Assembly (NCBI GenBank): GCA_964019055.1
Contig: OZ025209.1
Span: forward strand, 2,988,197-3,052,196
Source of the DNA: Anthopleura xanthogrammica
Lineage: Eukaryota > Cnidaria > Anthozoa > Actiniaria > Actiniidae
Direction: 5' to 3'
DNA: 64,000 nt
Shown: positions 24,101 to 36,315 of the stretch, one piece after another
How the letters are laid out: every line of letters starts with the position of its first letter
How positions within the stretch are numbered: the first letter of the stretch is position 1
Notes under the pieces: generated by a model
Database searches by the model: none
Told to the model about the DNA's origin: nothing
What the model saw: only the letters and a program-made list of their open reading frames with translations
Position numbers and translations under genes: made by a program

Positions 24101-27100
24101 TGCAGCCTTGCTATCAAAATTGACATCTGCTACTCACCTGATCTACCCAAAGTCTTCCAACTATAATATTATGTACTGTTGTAGTAACTTTTCTCCATGT
24201 GTAATGATTGCCTGATTTTATAAATTTCAAATGTGCTACCCCTTGTGGGATGATCTGAAGGTATTTGCCACGGAACTTGCTTGTAGCTGTGAATTCCTGC
24301 CAGAATATCCAGTCCTTATGCTCAACATGAAGTGCTGATGCTGGTGGGTGATGGCTCACCTACAAGTGAGAAGATAAGGATAAGCATACTTTGTGTAATA
24401 TGGAATCCCTACTCCCTCTAAGCCAGCTCAACATTTTCAATAGACTATGTCACTAGTCTGCCGCAGCAATGTATTCTGGGCACAGTCCCTAAATCAATGT
24501 TTTTTTTAATTTTACTCCTGAAAAAAGCGGTTTTTATTGCTTTACAATTGCACTGCCATTTTTTTGACTATCAATTGAGGCAATTTTTTTATTTATTATT
24601 TTTTATTGCAAGGGTTCTTGTGATTGATAAAGGGGTTCTCCATTCAATTATCATGTCAAATATTCTAAGTAATTGTAGCTCTTGAAATTCAACGGTTTTC
24701 CAGAGTCTCTGGCATTTTGTTGAGCATGCACAGCAAGAATGACAGGGCTCTGGGGTCAAGAGTGGGACTAATATGGTAGCACATGATGTATATACCTGCT
24801 CAGCCAGTGAACGCCATCCTTTTTCAATTGACCTATCACATTCATATGTCTCTCCAAGCAGTGGATTGAATGGTTTTCCTGTTCTATGACTAGTAGTTGA
24901 ATATGAAGACACAGTAAACGCAGCAACATAACACATTTGTTCTAATGATGAATGACATGCTGCTGCTCTGTCGAGAACCTCAGAATACTCCAAGTCTTCT
25001 GACAATCTTTGGAGCATAGACAAAGGTTCATTAAAGTTGACCTGAAAAAAAAAAAACCAAGCAACTTTGAATTAAGAACTACTAGAAGTGATTTTTTTAT
25101 TACTAAATGATACAATGAGCAACTTTATCGACCAATAGGAATTTGTTTGCCTATTTCAGACCACATGTCATGCCCTTGAGTATTATATATCTGTGTATCA
25201 TTCATTCTAGTGCTTTTCATATTTGTGTGACCTACTGACGTCTGGCACTTTGGCTTCTGTCAATAATTTTTTTACGATAGGCTGCTCAGATCATTCTGAT
25301 CATTTTTGATAAAGAAATTCCTGGGCGAAAATAGCTTGATTGGAATGAATTCCACCTGTTGTAAGTTTGATTGACTAAAGCCAAAATGCCAGACCTCTGG
25401 AACCGATTAGGTTGCAGAAAGATGAAAAGTGCTGTAACACTTAAGGCAAGTACCACAGAGGACCCATGAAAGTAGGGGCCTAGATTTGAAAGTGTAGCCT
25501 AGTATGGATAAGATGTTGAGGGGCTGAGACTTGAAACTTACATGTAGTACAAATAGCTATTACCAAAAAGGTAAGGAGGCCCGAACCCTTCAAATGTAGG
25601 AAGTACCCAAACCCCTCGAATGTAGGAAGTACCCAAACCCCTTGCTCTCTCCAGTCCTTGTGAGAAGGCAAATTAATAAAAATACAGATGTACAGTAACA
25701 AATACAAAGCCTTTTGTTCTAGAATGAATGATGTGGTCTGAAATAGGAAAACATTATGCTCAAAAGGTCTACAGCACAAATAACAATCTAAGCTTTCACC
25801 CGGATGATCATAATACAAATATTGTTTCTTTGACAAATATTGTTACTTCGATAAATAATCTAAGCTTTATTGACTTACCGGCATTGGAATCTTTGTGAGT
25901 TCCTTTCCTATACAATTCTTTAGTATACTCCACAAGTTTATACTTATATCTGGTCTAGGTAGAATAGATGTTCTAAATTTCCTTACGGATACCTTGTCCA
26001 AGGAAGGCTGTTTTTGAAAAAAAGAAGAGCAACAATAAAAATGAAGTTAAATTGTTTTTTGAAAAGAGGAAACTATGATTTTAGAATTACACCAATTTTA
26101 ATAATTACTATTAGGACACAGCACAAAACGTCTTGAGTTTTGGCCATCAATCAAAATATGCTTACTCAGACCGTTTTGAAAATTTGAATGACTGAAGCCA
26201 AAAACCCAGCAACTGGAGCTGCATTGGTGCCATAATCATACAACTGGGTAATCAAGGCTAGATATGCCACAAGATGGGATAAACAATGCAGTTAATCATG
26301 ACTTGATTATTTCCAAAACTATGAGTAAAACTATAGGTTTGATCATATATCTGCACAGCGAACAAACTTAAAAATATCAACACCAAACACCGATTCCAAA
26401 CATGGCGGACACAAATGGACGGCCTGGATCGAGGGGGCGAAAACGAGGCTAGTCAGTAATTCATTATCTGTGTGCAAGCTTCATCTTTGTTACTGGTGTT
26501 ACATGGTGTTTACATGGTGTTTACATCCATTAAGAATCGTTTTTAGTGATGTCTAAGGGAAAAGCCAGCTTTCCACAGATCACGGACAACTGACTAGCCT
26601 CGTTTTCACCTCCTCGATCCAGGAAAACCGTGTATGTCCGCCATGTTCGGAATCAGTGTATGTCTCAGCAGAATATCAATATCAACTTACATAAGATGAC
26701 ATAGCAGCAAATGTACCGCCTTGAGGAAAAACTGTAGCCAGAGTCGTGACTGTGTTATCTTTGGGCTTTCCATTTTCTCCTCCTTCCAATTTGTCTTCAA
26801 TTTTTTTTGGCAACAGCGGTTTGGCCTCAACATCTTTTCCATAGCTTTCTGAACTGGTTGAGCTTTGTATACTTTCTCGGCTACCCCTTACAGCAAAATC
26901 ACTATCTGAATGCTCTGATATTGCATCAAAAAATTCATTTTCATCTTCATCGCTGTCGTTAGCCACCCCTTCATCTGGTGGTTCTCCTGGAGGACCACCA
27001 CCTTGTCTTTGACATGCTCTTTCTAGATAATTGTGCTGCCGTGCTAGAACTTCAACTGTTTCTTCTAAGTTGATACGTTGGTGTCTTTCATATTGTAATG

Positions 27101-30100
27101 ATTTGTGCCATTTTTTCTCTTGTGTCTGAGCCAAGTCTAAGAATTCAGCACAGGCCTAAAGAAATAAAGATTAACAAGTTAACTTGATGTATAAAAGCAG
27201 ATTTCATTACTGCGATTCTCAATATTCTGCGAACTCAGACATTTCCACGGCTTGTTGTGAAATTGGTTTTTTGCTGCTGTCAATCAAAACTAATCAGTCG
27301 GTACCTTTTATATTTTTGACTGGGGGCAGCGAAAAACCAAATTCCAACGGGAAACTCGCAACTACGAAGTTCGCAGAATATTGAGAATTGCAGTAAACAG
27401 CATCTAATACAGCCCCGTCATGGTATGGAATTGATCTGGCATTCTTTGAACCAGTGAAAGTGCATGAGATTATTGCTTAGACATGACACATCCTTGGTCA
27501 TTGAACAGACTTTTTCAAAATGAGTTGCAATAACCACCAACAGATGACACTAGAGTAACATTTCTGTGCATACAGGCATGCATCAATGCATTTTAGCTAT
27601 TTCTCCAAAATTTCAAAACCATTTTAGTACCAAAAATTTTTAGTTTCCTCTCCAACCCAAAAAATAGACCTCATCGGCTTGGGTGTAATGTTGTCCCATT
27701 TCAGACCACGTGTCATTCCCCAGAGTATCATTTCATTGTTTAACGGTTGCGCATGAGAAGACACATGAATATGGATACAACTCAAACAAATAATCTTATT
27801 CTCAAGAGAATGACAAGTGGTCTGAAATGGGACAACATTACCCCAAGCTGATGAGGTCTATTGGGTGCTGTACTTTTATGTGAACTAGAAACTTATATAA
27901 ATACAGCACCAGGTACATGCACACAAATGTTATACATAAACTAATAATCAAAAAAAATGTTAACTTTATACATACACTAATCATGGCATTAGAGGTGATA
28001 CGGAAAAGTGTTGCCTTCTCGTTGACAGCCTTCAACTTATTGATAAGAGTTTGATTATCTTCAATCTCTTGTAGCTCCCCTATAGAACGTTGTAATGCCG
28101 AGCCATGTTTGCCTACCAATTCATTACAAGTATGGAGGTCTTCGAGTTTTGCACTCAACGGCTTGATGTCCTCAAAAGGCTCATCCTCTTCCTCATCTGA
28201 AAACATGTTTTATTGTCATCAGATAAAATAAATGGATGGATAAGATGGGATTTTGGGGATAAAAAAATGGGATTAATGGATAGGTTGCATTACAGTGCTT
28301 TCCAAACACATGCACAAAATCATACAAATTTGCTGTCGTGATGAAGTTTGTTTTGGTGGACATCAATCAAGGCATTTCCACAACATTCCATATGGCATGT
28401 GATGGTGATTCGCACATGTGATTGGAAAGCGCTGTAATGATCAAGTAAAATATGGTTGTATTGACTTTCTCCAATGATGATGAAGCTGAACACCACATCA
28501 TAATTTGCCTTTTTCAGGCAGTCTATTAAAGAAAGACATACTCTTTTTGTTTTGTTTTTGAGAAGCACACAGTAAAGGCCCTGTTACATTTTGAAACTTT
28601 TAGCTGAAACTTGTGTGTAATGGCATTGGGAGACAAGTTTCACAAGGGTGTTGCATGACGCAATTTCCCACTGAAACTTGTTTGCGACACAAGTTTCAGT
28701 TGCACAAGTAGAAAGCAGTTCTACTTTTAGTGAAACTTTCTTGTGACAAAAGTTTCACAAAGCTGGGTTGTTACATGGTGCAATTTGTTCTGAAACTTGT
28801 CTCACAACGCTGTTGCACATAAGTTTCAGCTAAAAGTTTCAACATGTAACAGCTAGGGCCTTAATTCCAATATTGTAGCATGAATGCCTACTAGCATATA
28901 CATCCAAATTGTAAACAGAAAAATATATCAAAATATTAAAAAGAGACATAAGGAATACCAGTAACACAAATTTTAACATCAAGAAAGTACTGCTTAACTT
29001 TCCAGGTGAGTAGTTATTAAACTGGTAACTCAATTACTGGGTTTATAACTATTGTTAATGCACAAAAAATATTACTACAGTAGTTCCACAACTAATAATT
29101 CATATAATATGACTCATTAATATTGCACACACAAATTAGTACACTTGATTTAAACAAAGTTATAGTGATAATAATAATTGCAGCAGCATAAAATTTGGCT
29201 TGAGGCAAAATAAAAGAGATGGATGGATGAATGGGACATCCATTCTTTGTACATTAGATACTTTTAATAGCTCAAAAATAATCTCAACAAAATTTATTCT
29301 ACATGTAATTAATATACATGAAAATATACTAAATTCTACTGTCTGGGTATTAGTTCAAATTCAGAGTGAGCAAGTAACTTTTATCAAAGTTTTTTATATA
29401 ATTTTTCTATGAATTAATACAGGAGTGCGAAATAATTTGTTATGCAATTTCTTAAAGAATTCGAGCAAAAAGATCTGTCAGTTCATGAGCTGTTGTTAAC
29501 TTCTAGGTTACCTTGTTCATTTTGTGTGAAACACTGGGCGTAACATTTTCTCCTTTTCTTTGGACTTGGAGTAGGTATAACTTCTTTTCTACTGCCGAGA
29601 TTTTCTAAATCTCTGGTAGAACAGTTCTTTACAAGTCTTATGATGAACATCACATTGCAAGAACTCTAGCATCCTGCATGATGGTATCTCTTACTGGCTC
29701 TCATGTTTAAAATATGTATGTTAAGTTAAAAATATCCTTTGGCAGTAAATCTTCTTTGGTAAATGTTAATATCTAGGTGTTATAACAGAACTTTTGATAA
29801 ATCACCTGGATTAAGTTTGAAATTTTGAATTAAGAATTCTGTATGCACACAGCTTAGACTCAAAAAAACGGACTGGTAGAACATATCTACTGAAACTACC
29901 TAATTTGAAAAACTGTTGTCATGAAATTTGTACCTCATGAGACAAAAGGTTTCAATCAAAACAACGAAACCAAGACAAGAGAACTGGAACAAATACAATT
30001 AATCCCAAAAAAACTCTCAATATATTCAGAACTGTATTTTGTGGTTTTATTAGTCAATAACAGATAGATATTCATCAAAATACCCTGATTGTCAACTTTA

Positions 30101-33100
30101 GCAGGTACCTGCTTTGATGAAATTTGAATATCTTTTAAAAAAATCAATTCAAAGTTTAAAATATCTTGGACAAAACAGCTAATTATGGCCCAAAAATGAA
30201 TGAAATTAAAAGTGGATATTATTTTAGAGAAATTTTGATTAACTTCATGAGGAATCTTGTGGGCTTTTTTGCGATAATGAATATTTCAGCTGTTTCAGTG
30301 GTGGCTAGTCATTGATACAAATGTATTAAATCTGTAATAATTCTAAAGACATAAATATCGCTGAATATAGTTTTGGAGTCAAAAAGATGATACAATAGTA
30401 AGTGCAGAGTTCAGTGAACATGTTTGAAAACCAGTAGAGCATTAAATAAATTCACTCAAGACCAGGCAATCTAGAATATATGCCAAACTAAACCACATTT
30501 AAATCTTATTCTGTGGTTAACCAATAAAACTTAAACAATATTTTCTAACATATTTAAAGTTGCTGTTTACCTGTCTGCTCGGATTCCAGGTCCAAAACCT
30601 ACGAAGCTTTCTGGTTCAGTTCAAAAAGAAAGTTTATGAAGATAACTTGAGAATTAAATATTCAAGAAAAGACTAAAGAAATAGATGACCCAAGAAAAAA
30701 CAAAAAAAATAATTGAAGATCATCTTGTTGACTAACTGTCAGATTTCTGTTTTGTGATTGGCTGTTGGTGACATGTGTTGCCAAAATGTGTTGCTAAGTG
30801 ACAGGTTTAAACTGTGACTGGCTAAAGCACCAGGATTCCTATCGACCCAAGTAATACATGAATGTACCTGGTTATAAGATAATGAGAGTGTTAAACCTTT
30901 GTTCAATAACTAATGATAGAGGTCAAGAACTAATGAAACCAATGCTTTGATTTATTCACCAAAAATTCTAAAAATAATTTTTTGTGTCTTCTATTAGTAA
31001 GTACAATAAGCCACTTCACGGTTTCGTCCGCCATCTTGAAATTGGGGCAAACGCGGCAAAATATATAGAAATCTGGATCACTTTGACTTCCCGTAACTCC
31101 GCTCATTTTTAATGGATTTTCAAAATTTAAACTTCAATTATCAGCAGCCATGTATACCAGTTGTCGGACTGAAAATAAAACCAATGTAGGTCTTTTAACT
31201 AGTTTTGCGACTCATCATATTTTTACAATTTTTTCATATTCACGTGCCCATCGTTTTATTATGAAAACAAACATCTTATTTTCTCAATTTAAAGCTTTCC
31301 ATTTTCCATCATATTTAGAGGTATAAGTAACAAAGAAAATATCTTTTCAAAAAAGTTTAAATCTTGAAAATCCATTAAGATTGAGCGGAGTTACGGGAAG
31401 TCAAAGTGATCCAGATTTCAATATGTTTTGCCGCGTTTGCCCCAATTTCAAGATGGCGGACGAAACCGTGAAGTGGCTTATTCAGAACCTTTCTCGAAAA
31501 TTGTCAATATAACTGAACTAGAATAAGGAATGGTTTGATTAACCTTTACATAAAGTACATTTTATATGTGGAATAATAACCTATAACCTTTATGGGATCT
31601 GACCACAAGTTGAAAGTGTTTTAATTTAAGACCAAAGTGTAGAAAAAATGTTATCTGAAATCAGAAGGAGCTTTATAGTTTTTGCAAGACAAAACATGCT
31701 TGTCATGAAAGAATAGAAATGTTATTGTTATAAAGAAAAATATACAAGTAGTACCTTGTGGAAGAGACACTTTTTTAACAAATACATGTAAATGAGCAAG
31801 TTAGTATTGATAGCATAACTAAACACACTTAAGTAGGTAGTAATGTTAAAACCTACGTACTCATTGTTTAGTAACAGAAAACATTTCCGGAAAAAAGACG
31901 GTGGAAGAAAAAGATTGGAAATTAGAAAATGAAAAGGGCTGAAACAGAAAAGAAACTTTATTTGAAATAATTTTGACAACAATATCAAAACAGGAACAAT
32001 AAAAAAATACAAATATTAGCCATCAAAGTTTGATATTTTTCCTTACTAAATTCAACATTCTTGGTGATGATATTTAAGATTTTTTCCAACAGACTAAAAC
32101 TTGGTTAAAATCTAACAGTAACTTAGAATAAAATCTTATAATTTACAATTACCACAATAGATCTTTTTTCCAATATGGTGGCCACATTGGATTCTATTTC
32201 TTAAAGTAAGACATTATGGGCAGCCTAGGGGGCAATTTTTTGGAAAATTTATAGTACACACTATAAATGTGTACTTTTTATATTTCTTTTTATATAATCT
32301 AACATTATCCAATGAGAAACACATCTAAAGACCAATTATTGAATTGACTGGTAGTTGGAGAGAGTTGTGAAACACCAAAGCGTAAAATTATTTGAGAAAG
32401 TTATACCCTCCACACTATGCTTAAATAAATATTTCTATGTTTTCCCCCTTGACATCCCATCTTAAATTATTTAAGATAGCTGCTGTATAGGTAAAAAAGT
32501 CTATTGAAAATTTTCATTTATTAAAAAAAAAAGGTACCATTAAATGTATAAATCAAATGTTGACCATGCAGAGAATGATTGCTCCGTCTCTTTAGATGCA
32601 GAATTGTCCAATCACATATTGAATGATTAATGCAAGCACAACAGGGGAATGATAATAATGGCTGCGGTGAAGGCCTTTTTAATAGCCAATATCCTGTCTT
32701 GACAAAATAAATGCCTGGTAATATATGTATGGACACAGTAATTTGTACAACAAAATGGCTTGAAAACTGGATGGAAAATAACAGAGTTTGAAAGAAATCT
32801 TGAACTTTTAAGAAAAGAAGGACAATTAGATCGAATTAATAAACATAGAATAGATTTTCAAAATAAAAAATAAATTAACTAAGTATTGCTTTTACACTAG
32901 CTGAGTTAGAAAAGGAAAGGGGTATCAATAACAACTTAGAGGGTAAATCCTGGCTTGCTGTCAGTAGTGGCAAGAGATCATCGAATCAACACAGAAATAG
33001 TGTGTAAAGTGTTCATCTTTTACATCTCATACTGCATCATTCCCTTGAGGATTATTTCTTTGTTCCCAGTAACAAAGTGTAAATACAATCATAATACAGG

Positions 33101-34664
33101 GTACGATACAGATATAATATGGGTATGCTTGAAAAAGAAAAGGAATATGGTTACACAGATGGCTGTGGATGTTCTTGATGGCTGAGAAAGTTGGCCAGGA
33201 AGAGTGACATCCTTTGGGTCTTGCAAACACTTGCGAGTAAGAATCAATCATTCCTTCAAAACTTTACTACTTTGCTAGTAGGAAAAAATCTTACTAGCTA
33301 CAATTTACTAGTGGACTAAAAATTTAAATTCAAGCCTTGATCCTTGTGAGTGGAAAGAATGCAAGCTAGGAACTGGGTGGCACAAGGGGGGTATAAATCA
33401 AGAATCACAGACACTTTTTTCATGAATTCAAGAATCATGAAGTATGATTAATGAATAACCTTGATACAAAGATTCAGGATGTAATAAGAATTTTAACAAA
33501 AGTCAATGACCTTCATGGGGTGCATAAAGGCATAATGAAAGCTCAGAATTGTGCTATTCCCAAGAGATGTTGGACACAGATATCCAGGGATATCCATAGA
33601 TAACATAAAGAAATGGCCAGAAATTGGTGGTATCTGTGATAGATGATAGACAAAGAGTTGTCCAAAGAGGAGGGGCACCCTTTATAGATAACTGAGATGG
33701 CCAGGAAGGTGCGTTATCCTTGATAGATGGACATGGGGGAGGGGCATCCTTGATAAATGGCTGACAAAGAGATGTCCCAATAGGTTGAGCTTGATTTTGA
33801 GTTTTAGCGCTTCTGTCCATTAACATATTGATCATGTAAGAAGATTACCCTTGATAAACACACTTGCAGATTGTACAATGGAAAGACTTGTGTTTATATC
33901 AAGCTGTGTGTGTTAAATTAAACACCTTAGTGAGAGAGAGATACATTTGAATTTCTTTTCCTACGTTGAAAATATTTCTATACAAACTAATACCCGAGGT
34001 TAAATCCACCTTATACTGATGTGATTTGCTAGAAATACTTTCTTTCTTACTTTACTTGAATAAAACTATCACGGTAATGCTTTAACAAAAAAACCGCGCT
34101 AAAAATACAAAAGCGAAAGAGAACGCTCTTCACAGAGCTCTATTCACCACAAACCTGATTCCAGCATTTTAATAGCCTTAGCTTTAGCCAGTTCAAGGGC
34201 TGTAACCCATCTCTGTCTCTCCACTTCGCTCGAGGCTCGAAGGTGAAAAATTTGGGTGCCGCCATTTGAGATGACGAAACTACAAGCATCTAACGTGTCG
34301 ATAAATGCCCCCGCCAAATTAATAGTTCCTCTGCATGTGTGAGCCATTTCTGCCTGGCTCCTACGAGATAACCAAACCGACTGTGAGCAACAACACCAAA
34401 TGAAAAGATGAACACAAAAACTGGGTCGTCAGCCATGTTGGATTACAACAACCAAGGACTTTACCTGTAGTACGATAATAACCCATTGGACAGCACAAAC
34501 CAGCGTCTTTGATAACCTTTGATATAGTTAGTCCACTTAAGCAGCCATCCCCTGAAGTGGTCAGGGCAAACACGACCGTCCGGCATTTTTTCCTCAGGAT
34601 TTTTCTTCACATTTTTTCTTTGCCTTGGAAGATCGATAACTGTGAACCCGTCGACTTCGGCCAT
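21103..34664 (-). CDS. OSBP: Oxysterol-binding protein (OSBP/OSBP2 type), 780 aa
   Basis: Ten exons: 34465-34664, 34155-34360, 27976-28196, 26691-27155, 25879-26007, 24796-25041, 24138-24359, 23063-23158, 22189-22382, 21103-21466. All joins are GT-AG, and the sum is exactly 781 codons. Order of parts: short N-terminus; PH domain (about 38-130, with [20 protein letters not shown]) that binds PI4P/Arf at the Golgi; acidic linker and coiled coil (about 136-260); FFAT motif EFFDAIS (283-289) in an acidic setting for VAP binding at the ER; and the sterol/PI4P-exchange ORD (about 370-780) with the family signature EQVSHHPP (488-495). The family exchanges sterol for PI4P at ER-Golgi contacts. The start at 34664 is the first ATG with the right spacing to the PH domain. 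Compared with human OSBP (807 aa) it lacks the long Gly/Ala-rich N-terminus. Intron 2 is about 6 kb and full of repeats. One gene seems to stand for both vertebrate OSBP and OSBP2. Confidence 0.96.
21823..22017. repeat. Two-copy 100-bp tandem repeat in OSBP intron 9
   Basis: The segment starting AGGCTGACAATCGCAGCGTG at 21823 is repeated from 21923 with almost no differences (one ATAAA/ATGAA change seen). It is a recent local duplication in non-coding sequence. Confidence 0.93.
22490..22657. mobile_element. Fold-back MITE, GGCTCAAAATAACGGC termini
   Basis: GGCTCAAAATAACGGCCAGTC pairs with GACCAGCCGTTATTTTGAGCC except for one base. It is 168 bp, in OSBP intron 8. A related decayed stretch with TGACCTGTCAA and GGCTGGTCAA lies at about 23975-24095. 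Confidence 0.75.
23296..23538. mobile_element. Fold-back element, AACCGGGACCACTT arms
   Basis: TTACTGTGCGGAT..CCAACCGGGACCACTT at the left pairs with AAGTGGTCCCGGTTAGT..TGCACAGTAA at the right. The inner arms carry ACCAATCA-type sequences. It lies within OSBP intron 7. Confidence 0.75.
23666..23828. mobile_element. MITE with AAGGGcaGATCCAGG termini, nested in a SINE remnant
   Basis: The AAGGG-GGATCCAGG left end pairs with CCTGGATCTGCCCTT at the right. A second copy lies in the opposite orientation at 38704-38890. The flanks here, CTTTTCTCCAGGTTCTCTG on the left and GGTTTAACTCCCTCTGC on the right, read as one SINE tail if the element is removed. Confidence 0.75.
25796..25851. repeat. Fragment of the family A interspersed repeat
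   Basis: Matches 4399-4460 (CACCCGGATGATCATA, then the repeated AATATTGTT-CTTCGA unit) with a few changes. It lies next to OSBP exon 5. Confidence 0.75.
26387..26659. mobile_element. Fold-back MITE with ACATGGCGGACA arms
   Basis: ACACCGATTCCAAACATGGC at the left pairs with the right end, whose reverse complement starts ACACTGATTCCGAACATGGC. The pairing continues through GGATCGAGG and GAAAACGAGGCTAGTCA. It has arms of about 69 bp and ends 31 bp from OSBP exon 4. Confidence 0.82.
27665..27860. mobile_element. Fold-back MITE, TAGACCTC termini, copy 1
   Basis: TAGACCTCATCGGCTTGGG pairs with the right-hand CAAGCTGATGAGGTCTA, and GTCCCATTTCAGACCAC pairs with GTGGTCTGAAATGGGAC. The same family occurs at 38420-38617. 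Fragments with the motif ACCACGTGTCATTC occur at about 57840-57870 and decayed ones near 25150. Confidence 0.82.
28575..28862. mobile_element. Fold-back MITE, AAGGCCCT termini
   Basis: AAGGCCCT..GTTACAT.TTGAAACTTTTAGCTGAAACTT pairs across about 50 bp with the right end. Internal GAAACTTG/CAAGTTTC motifs repeat many times. It is 288 bp, in OSBP intron 2. Confidence 0.82.
28863..31006. other. OSBP intron 2 interior without recognisable features
   Basis: An AT-rich stretch with many short frames of low complexity on both strands. None shows a domain or good splice context. Confidence 0.45.
31007..31480. mobile_element. Long terminal-inverted-repeat element (474 bp, arms about 120 bp)
   Basis: The left arm (31007-31130, TAAGCCACTTCACGGTTTCG...) pairs almost perfectly with the right arm (31362-31480). 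Shared blocks include GTCCGCCATCTTGAAATTGG and ACTTCCCGTAACTCCGCTCA. The element is bounded by TA on each side, as expected for a TA target-site duplication. The roughly 230-bp centre is AT-rich and non-coding, so it is non-autonomous. Confidence 0.88.
31481..34154. other. OSBP intron 2, distal part
   Basis: No exon recognised. From about 33590 to 33790 there is a degenerate local repeat (GATGGCCAGGAA, AGGGGC.TCCTTGATA) that produces a misleading Pro-rich frame on the minus strand. Confidence 0.45.
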
Positions 34665-34999
34665 AATCACGTGATTCTCATATGCCACGGAGACCTGGAC
34701 TCCAATTGATCGATACCAAACATAACCACGAAATATTTCCTTATTTTTACACTAAAAATAACCCATTACCAGTATAATTGCGTGAATCGGATAAAAAAGC
34801 CTTAAAGCACTTTCAGAAGTTTCATTTTCGATAAATAAATAAGGTTTTTTCCAGCTGAGGACAAAAGGAGACCGCTGACCAACGTGAGTTAAAATGTGAC
34901 TTGCTGAGAGAAATATAAACATCTCTTAGAAATGTTACGAGATATTATTATGAAGAACAAACAGCTGATTTGCTGCACGTCCGGAGTTGTATTTAAAAT

Positions 35000-35430
35000 A
35001 TATAAGATGTTTACTCATTTTACTAAAGCTGGTTAGCATCATTAAACAAAAAATTATGAAATTATATTAATAATGGTAATAGAACTGAGTGGAGTGCAAT
35101 TTGGGCTGAAATCGCAAGAGTGATTACAAAATTGCACGACCGCGCAGCGGGAGTGCAATTTGTTAATCACGAGTGTGATTTCTGCCCAAAATTGCAAGAC
35201 ACTCAGTTCTATTACCTATTAATCATTTCCATTTTGAAAATTAATATATTAAAATACTCAACAGTTATATGTAGCTTCAAAAGTGATTGTTTGACAAAAT
35301 GATGCAATTAATGATTCAAAATAGTGCAATTAATGCTTAAATCGCACACTTTGTAGCCAATCAGATTGCAGGATTTGCTAATGATTTCAAAATGGATATG
35401 ATTAATTTTGTAAGCGATTACGAACGTGAA
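35000..35430. repeat. Interspersed repeat with fold-back MITE family A, inverted copy (core 35075-35216)
   Basis: GGTAATAGAACTGAGTGGAG at the left pairs with ACTCAGTTCTATTACC at the right. The flank to about 35410 is the reverse complement of 3945-4159, including CCAATCAGATTGCAGGAT. It lies between OSBP exon 1 and the orphan exons at 35729-36315. Confidence 0.82.
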
Positions 35431-35728
35431 AAATTATACTCATTAATGATCAACAAGTGCGGTACAGCCCTGCTCCTAACCTACATGCGTCACATTCCAC
35501 AATACGTCGCTTAGGAGATAGCAGCATAGAAACTATGAGTCCGCAGACAAGCAGCCTATGAGAATAAATATAATTTGCACTACCAAAAAAATTCACGCGA
35601 ACGAACGTCCGCCTACGAGTCAGATAGAGGTCCATCTTGAATACGAGAAAGAATGTTATAAGTTAAGCATGGATTTATAAAGTCGTATGCTCAAATCCCT
35701 TAGGAAACATTCTGAAGTAAATGCTTAC

Positions 35729-36315
35729 CTTCTTCGGATGGTTCAGTTTGAGTCTCGACATCGTGTAAAAACGGGCATAAGTTTTTGCATATCCTCGCAA
35801 GCTCTTCGTCCGTCATGAAGAAAATATATCCAATTTCTTGGAAGAATCTTAGTATATCCGCTAAGACATAATCTTAATAATCTCTTAAGGGTTTTAAAAA
35901 AGAACAAGAGGTCAAAGAAAGACGTTATCTCCTAAAACTATGATGCCATTGTAAAATAAAATGTTAAGGTCTCTACTGGTCTTGCTTAGTTATTTCCTAT
36001 GCACGTCAATCATTAACTTGGGAAGCCATTTGCCTAACTGCTTCCGGTCGATTTGATATAAGACTCACTTCCGGTATATTTCCAGAAATTCTTTTAACAC
36101 GATGATTTTAAAATAAGAAGAAAACTAAGCAATAAAACATTATTTCATTAGACTTGCGTGACTTTATGTAGACTTAAAAATATGTTTGAAAATGGAAAGG
36201 AAAATGACTTACTGATGGACATTAGATGCTCGCCCCAGGCTATCCGGCAATATTGATTGATACTTTGCCAGCCAGCCGGCCCGATACCACGGACAAGATA
36301 TAAGATTTCAAGCAT
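35729..36315 (-). CDS. Two orphan coding exons, product unknown
   Basis: Exon a, 36213-36315, starts at an ATG, and exon b is 35729-35860. They join GT-AG in frame (A|CG codon) to give 78 residues starting MLEILYLVRGIGPAGWQ, with a helical middle (TDILRFFQEIGY) and an acidic end (TQTEPSEE). The frame is uninterrupted, both donors are GTAAG, and the composition looks coding. Exon b ends in phase 1. I do not recognise the protein. The next exon may be OSBP exon 3 (28196), also phase 1, which would make this an alternative 5' end of OSBP lacking the PH domain. Otherwise it is a separate gene whose remaining exons I could not find. The ATG could also lie further upstream. Confidence 0.5.

Noticed and set aside
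33554..33835. Pro-rich 93-codon minus-strand frame in OSBP intron 2
   Set aside because: It comes from a degenerate local repeat (GATGGCCAGGAA, AGGGGCATCC units) and has no splice context.
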